DNA of 11,896 bases, from positions 1 through 11,896 of the forward strand of contig JAFZUB010000166.1 of NCBI GenBank assembly GCA_017618515.1, in the 5' to 3' direction. The notes beneath the pieces are model-generated. The model was not told the DNA's origin. It saw only the letters and a list, made by a program, of their open reading frames with translations, and made no database searches. The position numbers were made by a program, and so were the translations under genes. Numbering within the stretch: the stretch's first letter is position 1; the number at the start of each line of letters is the position of its first letter. Below are positions 7,209 through 11,896 of the stretch, piece after piece. The stretch comes from Bacteroidaceae bacterium. Its GTDB lineage: Bacteria; Bacteroidota; Bacteroidia; Bacteroidales; Bacteroidaceae.

Positions 7209-7239
7209 ATAACAATAAGGTTTAAGTTTATTTCGACTT

Positions 7240-7247
7240 CAAAAATA
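7240..7247 (-). promoter_or_regulatory. Candidate -7 promoter box for the minus-strand barrel gene
   Basis: On the minus strand this reads TATTTTTG, an exact TAnnTTTG match 31 bases before the start codon at 7208. A TTTG lies upstream (7260-7263 on the plus strand as CAAA) but only about 12 bases away, so no good -33 element is seen. Confidence 0.45.
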
Positions 7248-7290
7248 CACATTTTCGGCCAAATGACATTAGAAAATCAAGAAAAAAAAC

Positions 7291-7298
7291 TAATTTTG
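7291..7298 (+). promoter_or_regulatory. Candidate -7 promoter box for the second GHL10 gene
   Basis: TAATTTTG is an exact TAnnTTTG match 16 bases upstream of the ATG at 7315 and 40 bases upstream of the alternative ATG at 7339. No clear -33 TTTG is present. The short distance to 7315 makes the internal start worth considering. Confidence 0.5.
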
Positions 7299-7314
7299 CC
7301 CTTAAATAATATTT

Positions 7315-8841
7315 ATGACCATATTTTTCCACAAATATATGCTATCCGCGCTTTGCCTTTTGGCCACAATAGGCACTTGCGCACAGATAGCCACTAACCT
7401 CCCCAAGCGCGAACTGAGGGCCGTGTGGCTCACGACCATCAACAATCTTGACTGGCCTGACACCAGGGCCACTAACGCGCAGACCATAGAAAGGCAGAAG
7501 AAGGAGCTGACCAACATCCTTGACCGCCTTAAGGCCGCCAACTTCAATGCTGTCGTGCTGCAGACACGCATTAGGGGCACCGTCATCTACCCCTCTGCCA
7601 TTGAGCCGATGGACGCCTGTATAACAGGCAGTTTCATTCCTCCGCAGTCAGGTCTGGTCTGTGGCCAGTATGATCCCCTCGCCTTTGCCATAGAAGAGTG
7701 CCACAAGCGAGGCATGCAGCTACATGCATGGGTAGTAGCCATACCAGGCAACAAGGCTACCCAACTTAAGGCCCTTGGTGCACAAGCTCTCAGCAAACGT
7801 GTTCCTCAACTTATAATCAAGACCAGCGAAGGCAACATGCTTGACCCAGGAGTGCCTGAAAGTGCTGAATATCTCGCCTCCATCTGCGAAGAGATAGTCA
7901 GTGGCTACGACATTGATGGCCTAAACTTCGACTACATTCGCTACCCTGAGAAAGAGATACGCTTCAGCGACGCTGCCACCTATCGCAAATACGCGCAGCC
8001 AGGACAGAGCCTCGCTGACTGGCGACGCAGCAATACCAATCGCATAGTGCAACTCATTCACGACAGAGTGAAAGCCATTAAGCCGTGGGTGGCCATCAGT
8101 TGCAGCCCCGTTGGCAAGTACGCCGACACGCAGCGCTACTCTGCAGGAGGATGGAATGCGCTCAACGCCGTCAGCCAGGATGCCAAACTATGGATTAAAG
8201 AAGGTTGGATGGACATACTTATGCCAATGATGTATTTCCGTGGTAACAACTATTATCCCTTCGCTCTTGACTGGCAAGAAGACAGCTACGGACGCACAAT
8301 AGCCAGCGGCCTAGGCGTTTATCAGATTGACCGCAATCAGCAGAACTGGCCACTTGCTGAGATGGAAAGGCAGATAAGCTACTGCCGTCAGCATGGCCTT
8401 GGTGGACAGGTGTTTTTCCGCTCTCGCTTTGTGACTGACAACACCAAGGGCATCTATGACCTATTGCAGCGCAACCTCTATCGTACCCCCGCCTTACCGC
8501 CGGCACTCACAGGCGACAACCTGCCAGCACCGGATACCCCCGTCAATGGCAAGCTAGACGAAACAGTATCCTATTACGTCCTCTATCGCAGCAGCACCTA
8601 CCCCGTTGACACTGAAGACCCTAATAATATATATAAGGTATTAGGAGCCGAGAGCCTAGAGTCAATAGTCAACGGTCAATGGTCAATGGTCAATGGTCAA
8701 TCCCTCATCCCCCTCGCCTGGCTCCCCTACTATGCCGTTACAGCCGTCAATCGCTACGGCAAAGAGAGCGCACCTCTCGAACTCAACATTCCCTTTGAGC
8801 CGCGCAAGTTTACCACCTTGCAAAATAACAAAAATAGATAG
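7315..8841 (+). CDS. Exported GHL10 (family 10-like) glycoside hydrolase, second and divergent copy
   Basis: A 508-residue exported protein of the COG1649/GHL10 group. The signal peptide runs to about TCA, before QIATN. Two starts are possible: 7315, whose n-region carries H and K, and 7339 (M9), which gives a more usual leader length from the -7 box. The barrel motifs are RELRAVWLTTINNLDWP, NAVVLQTRIRGTVIYPS, QLHAWVVA, DGLNFDYIRYP (D201, D206), AISCSPVGKY and DILMPMMYF. The acidic motif differs from the first copy (DGLNFDYIRYP against DGLHIDDYFYPYP), as does the region after SP, so the two are different subgroups, not a recent duplication. The C-terminal 80 or so residues are fibronectin-III-like (YYVLYRSSTYP ... 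YYAVTAVNRYGKESAP), and a heptamer array is inserted between these strands (residues about 443-463). Substrate unknown; cell-wall or other glycan is inferred from DigH. Confidence 0.87.
   Translation: MTIFFHKYMLSALCLLATIGTCAQIATNLPKRELRAVWLTTINNLDWPDTRATNAQTIERQKKELTNILDRLKAANFNAVVLQTRIRGTVIYPSAIEPMDACITGSFIPPQSGLVCGQYDPLAFAIEECHKRGMQLHAWVVAIPGNKATQLKALGAQALSKRVPQLIIKTSEGNMLDPGVPESAEYLASICEEIVSGYDIDGLNFDYIRYPEKEIRFSDAATYRKYAQPGQSLADWRRSNTNRIVQLIHDRVKAIKPWVAISCSPVGKYADTQRYSAGGWNALNAVSQDAKLWIKEGWMDILMPMMYFRGNNYYPFALDWQEDSYGRTIASGLGVYQIDRNQQNWPLAEMERQISYCRQHGLGGQVFFRSRFVTDNTKGIYDLLQRNLYRTPALPPALTGDNLPAPDTPVNGKLDETVSYYVLYRSSTYPVDTEDPNNIYKVLGAESLESIVNGQWSMVNGQSLIPLAWLPYYAVTAVNRYGKESAPLELNIPFEPRKFTTLQNNKNR
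8640..8702 (+). repeat. Heptamer array (6 clear units, up to 9) inside the second GHL10 gene
   Basis: The clear core, 8661-8702, is GTCAATA, GTCAACG, GTCAATG three times, and GTCAATC: 42 bp or 14 codons. In the same register upstream are GCCTAGA (8654), GCCGAGA (8647) and, loosely, ATTAGGA (8640). Those upstream units look like the GTCGAGA type found in uvrA, so both unit types occur in one array. The protein product repeats VNGQWSM, since three 7-mers make seven codons. Confidence 0.9.
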
Positions 8842-8863
8842 ACATTTTCTCAATTATTTTTTA

Positions 8864-8871
8864 TAACTTTG
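8864..8871 (+). promoter_or_regulatory. Candidate -7 promoter box for the large surface protein
   Basis: TAACTTTG is an exact match to TAnnTTTG in the 99-bp gap between the second glycosidase and the gene at 8941. It predicts a leader of about 65 nt, A/T-rich and without Shine-Dalgarno. No convincing -33 TTTG at the usual spacing is seen. Confidence 0.55.
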
Positions 8872-8940
8872 CCACATCAAACCAAGATTCATAGGCTTCA
8901 CACTTTATATTAAAATATCACAACTAAAACTATTAATATC

Positions 8941-11896
8941 ATGATGTACAAAAAAATTCTTTTTCTGTTTGCGCTGCTACTCATGGCAGTAGTTGGCGCA
9001 AAGGCCGACGGCATCACTGCCACAACTAACGACATCGGCAAGGTCATCTGCACAGATGGCAGCATCTATGACACCGACGAAGAAGCTTATGTCGATGGCA
9101 AGACCGCCGTAGCCATGATTGCCTACGTGGACAACACGAACAATGTAGGTCTGGCCATCGCAATGATAAGTATAGAGGGAAATGCCAAAACCCTCGCAGC
9201 GGCAAAAGCCTATGCTGAAGGCCTGGCATCCGTCCCGGGTGGCACATGGGTGCTACCCACCGTTGACCAATGGAAGTTGGCGCTCAAAGGCTTTGGCGCC
9301 GATATCAATAATGAACCGATAGACTACAGCGGCATTGTTGACAAGATTAAAGATGGCCTCCATCTTGGTGGTTACACCTGGGCTTCCACGTTAGATCCGG
9401 ATGACGAAAATTATGTTTATAATGCCTATTTCGACGAATGGAGTGGAGGCTACCAAGCTAAGTTTCAAATAGTTTCCGCAACGGAAGAACAATACGCTTT
9501 GCCTGTCCGCGGCTGCCTTACCTTTGAGCCCGGAACATCCAGCTCAAGCCAAGCCATCTCGACAGCAGATATAGGAAAGGTACTCTGCACCGACTTCAGC
9601 GTCTATGCCACAAAGAGCGAAGCCGTTGCCGACAGCAAGACGCCTGCAGCTATGATTGCATACGTGGATGAGATTAATAAGAAAGGCTTGGCCATTGCAC
9701 TGGAGGACAACCCCACTCAGTCAGACTGGAATGATGCCAAGACTGCCATCAGTGCATTTGCGCCCGTCAGCCACAGTACATGGAAAATGCCCACCATCGA
9801 CGAATGGAAGCAGATACTCACAGGCTGTGGTGATGCTGAGCCGCCATACACAATAGACGCATGGACCCACAGTGAGATTGACGCGAAACTCACTGCAGCC
9901 GAGGGTTCCCCTCTTACTGCAAATGGGAATGGATACTGGTCAGACGACGTAGTAACATATTCCGGAGAAGATTATATTAAGATTGTAGATGTCAATACTG
10001 AACATGTTGTGTTCAATAGCTCCAGTGGTGTCCCTGATTATCCTTACAATTCCACCCGCGCCTGCCTGGCTTTCGACATCGTAACCGCAACTCCCCACAC
10101 TATCAGCATTGACCCCTCACTGGATGGCATTGCATCGGCAAGTCTCACCGAGGCTGCTGAGGGCGAAATATTCACGGTAACGGTAACGGCACCCGCAGGC
10201 CAGATAGCCACTAATGCTGTAATAAGCGACGGGGACTATACGGATTACTACCCCATCAGCGGTGGCTGGTATAATGGCGGCACCTTCTACTTCGCTATGC
10301 CCAACAAAGACGTTGTCGTATCAGGGGTAGAATTCACTGAAGAGAGTAAGCTGACTGAGAACGGCTATCCGCAGATCTATATCGGATCAGGCATCTCCGA
10401 TACAGGCACCATACCTGAGACTGTAGAGACCTTCACTGTAGAATTCACTTCTAACAATGTGACCGGTCTGGACGCCGAAACACTCACGCTCACTGCCCCG
10501 GCAGGAAAGCTATTGCGCGTGCAGAAGGGTGTCATTACCAAGATGGATGCCAACGCAAAGCTCACCATCAAAGATGCCAGTGACTCTCAGCTCTACCTCC
10601 ACAGCAGTTCCAGTGCCGTGGTTGACGAAGAGACTTTCTATGCCAATGGAGATTTAGGCACCGTAGATCTTGCTGGCGAGACACTGACCATCGAGACAAA
10701 GGTTCCGCTTGGCTCTGGCAGCAAAATTACGCAGTATACTCTCACGCTGGTTGTATTCGACCCGACCACGTTACACACCATCACCATCCAAGATGCTGAA
10801 CACGGCACGGTGAGAAACCACGCAAGTGATTACGCTACCACTGGCGAGGCCGTACGACTGACGGTATACCCCGATGCAGGATATATGGTGGACCACTTGA
10901 TAATAAAGAGTCCAGACGATCGCTACGTATGGTGCGTATCTGACCTCAAAGGCGGCACCTGGTACACAAGTGAAAAAGGCGCTTACAGCACCCAAGCCAC
11001 CTTCATCATGCCTGATTTCGATGTTGTCGTGAAACCCACATTCACCAGCGCCAAGAGAGCCGCCAAGCACATCAACCGCGAAGATTGGGACGGACTATTC
11101 GCCAAGATGAACACCTTCGGCACTGTGTACGCAACAATACCTGAGGGCATCGCCTCATTCCAGGTGGTGGACGAAAGCATTGGGCATAACGGCTTTGGGG
11201 CTAGCATGAATCCCACATTCGATAGCAAACTCGTACTGACAGCTCCCTCAAACAGCATTCTCCAGGTGTCGGGTGAGATGTATGTGCCCACCTGGGGCGG
11301 TGGCAGAGGGATCACCATCTGTGACGGCACCTCCAGCGAAGATGATGTCATCACCAATTTCCACGGCGACAAGACGACAGGCGGATGGCAAAAGATTCCC
11401 ACCACAGCAACCACCGGCAACACGATGTATATCAACTTCTATTCAACAAATGTCCGCGATAGCAACTATGGTCTCCGCAATGTCGTAGTAAGCGTAGTGC
11501 CCACCTACTTTGGTTCAGGCACCTATGAGCCCATCACCGAAGAAGACGAGGTGACACTGCCTGAAATTACCGTAAGCTATCACTGGGCAGGCCCCGCACA
11601 GGGCGACACCCCAGATGCCGTTATCGACAGCAAAAATGTATATCTATATACAACATGCACGCCCTGGGCACCACCGACAAGTTCCAACACCAGGTACTAC
11701 ACGCTAAGCAACGGCAGCGAGTCATCGCTACAGTTCTCTGAAATAATAGGAGACCCACAACCCTTCACTCCTTATCTTGTCGCTGTATTTGACAATATTA
11801 ACAACAGCATCCACAGCACCAATGTAAAGTTGAGCAAGGAAAATGGCTGTCAAGAAACTGGAAACTACAAGTTTATTGGCACCACCATCGGTATAA
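8941..11896 (+). CDS. Large modular secreted or surface protein, 3' end beyond the window
   Basis: An open frame of 985 codons with no stop up to the window edge; the final TAA bases are out of frame. The start is 8941, or 8944 since two ATGs are adjacent. The signal peptide is MMYKKILFLFALLLMAVVGAKA, before DG. Domains by eye: two tandem copies of a lectin-like (DUF1566/Fib_succ_major-like) domain at about residues 28-195 and 207-379. They share IGKVxCTD, AMIAYVD, GLAIA, a TWxxPTxDxWK motif and a closing RxCLxF, with a possible C37-C192 and C216-C375 disulfide. Next come an InlB-type repeat at 386-465 (ending FAMPNKDVVV), a CUB-like sandwich at 498-606, a second InlB-type repeat at 612-701 (HGTV, GYMVDH, FIMPDFDVVV), and a second CUB-like module at about 725-853 (LTAPSNSILQVSG, ITICDGTSSEDDVI). 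A final segment with PFTPYLVAV is cut off. It is likely surface-attached or secreted, with adhesion or glycan binding inferred. Any C-terminal sorting signal lies outside the window. Confidence 0.85.
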   Translation, partial: MMYKKILFLFALLLMAVVGAKADGITATTNDIGKVICTDGSIYDTDEEAYVDGKTAVAMIAYVDNTNNVGLAIAMISIEGNAKTLAAAKAYAEGLASVPGGTWVLPTVDQWKLALKGFGADINNEPIDYSGIVDKIKDGLHLGGYTWASTLDPDDENYVYNAYFDEWSGGYQAKFQIVSATEEQYALPVRGCLTFEPGTSSSSQAISTADIGKVLCTDFSVYATKSEAVADSKTPAAMIAYVDEINKKGLAIALEDNPTQSDWNDAKTAISAFAPVSHSTWKMPTIDEWKQILTGCGDAEPPYTIDAWTHSEIDAKLTAAEGSPLTANGNGYWSDDVVTYSGEDYIKIVDVNTEHVVFNSSSGVPDYPYNSTRACLAFDIVTATPHTISIDPSLDGIASASLTEAAEGEIFTVTVTAPAGQIATNAVISDGDYTDYYPISGGWYNGGTFYFAMPNKDVVVSGVEFTEESKLTENGYPQIYIGSGISDTGTIPETVETFTVEFTSNNVTGLDAETLTLTAPAGKLLRVQKGVITKMDANAKLTIKDASDSQLYLHSSSSAVVDEETFYANGDLGTVDLAGETLTIETKVPLGSGSKITQYTLTLVVFDPTTLHTITIQDAEHGTVRNHASDYATTGEAVRLTVYPDAGYMVDHLIIKSPDDRYVWCVSDLKGGTWYTSEKGAYSTQATFIMPDFDVVVKPTFTSAKRAAKHINREDWDGLFAKMNTFGTVYATIPEGIASFQVVDESIGHNGFGASMNPTFDSKLVLTAPSNSILQVSGEMYVPTWGGGRGITICDGTSSEDDVITNFHGDKTTGGWQKIPTTATTGNTMYINFYSTNVRDSNYGLRNVVVSVVPTYFGSGTYEPITEEDEVTLPEITVSYHWAGPAQGDTPDAVIDSKNVYLYTTCTPWAPPTSSNTRYYTLSNGSESSLQFSEIIGDPQPFTPYLVAVFDNINNSIHSTNVKLSKENGCQETGNYKFIGTTIGI

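Noticed and set aside
7299..7314. Shine-Dalgarno site for the second GHL10 gene
   Set aside because: The sequence is A/T-rich with no AGGAGG-like stretch, as expected in Bacteroidota.
8661..8702. CRISPR-like repeat array
   Set aside because: The units are 7 bp and contiguous with no spacers, and they lie inside an open coding frame.
10177..10190. Short GGTAAC tandem repeat
   Set aside because: It is only about two hexamer units coding TVTVT in a beta-strand, which is normal for InlB-like modules.
10983..11435. 150-codon minus-strand open frame
   Set aside because: It is antisense to the large modular protein, whose frame is open and shows domain structure throughout.
11890..11896. Stop codon TAA at the very end of the window
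   Set aside because: In the frame of the gene starting at 8941 these bases read ATA followed by A, so the frame is still open.

Overview
The window looks like chromosomal DNA from a member of the Bacteroidales, most likely Prevotella or a close relative. The reasons are the repeated TAnnTTTG (-7) promoter motif in front of genes, the lack of Shine-Dalgarno sequences with A/T-rich leaders instead, moderate GC coding sequence, and typical Bacteroidota families: a DUF2156 protein paired with a GNAT, two GHL10 family-10-like glycosidases, a small beta-barrel outer membrane protein and a large modular surface protein. The genus is inferred; no rRNA or other marker is present.

Layout. (1) 104-1727: DUF2156 protein and GNAT acetyltransferase, overlapping by 8 bp. 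(2) 1823-6707: a tight unidirectional cluster of exported GHL10 glycosidase, uvrA and queH with gaps of 6 and 4 bp. It is closed by a strong hairpin whose right arm contains the queH stop codon and which also faces the convergent gene. (3) 6732-7208, minus strand: small outer membrane beta-barrel protein. (4) 7315-8841: a second, divergent GHL10 glycosidase, transcribed away from the barrel gene across a roughly 100 bp promoter region. (5) 8941 to the window end: the first 985 codons of a secreted modular protein with two tandem lectin-like domains followed by alternating InlB-like and CUB-like modules. The frame is still open at base 11896. No stretch longer than 300 bases lacks a gene.

How the genes work together. 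The two glycosidases, the barrel protein and the modular protein belong to the cell envelope or surface. UvrA is nucleotide excision repair, QueH is queuosine (tRNA) synthesis, and the DUF2156/GNAT pair is probably an acyl- or aminoacyl-transfer pair. No single pathway unites them.

The most unusual signal is a set of 7-bp tandem arrays inside coding sequence. They occur at 8640-8702 (second glycosidase), 4064-4105 (uvrA), 5042-5083 (uvrA linker, decayed), 2596-2630 (first glycosidase) and 1633-1653 (GNAT, short). The two clearest blocks preserve frame as multiples of three units, and each array appears to sit in a loop or linker. Related unit types (GTCRAGA and GTCAATG) occur in the same register within one array. 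This looks like a dispersed heptamer that is inserted or expanded in genes and tolerated only in frame. A second point is that the UvrA lacks both halves of what I take to be the first zinc module of canonical UvrA.
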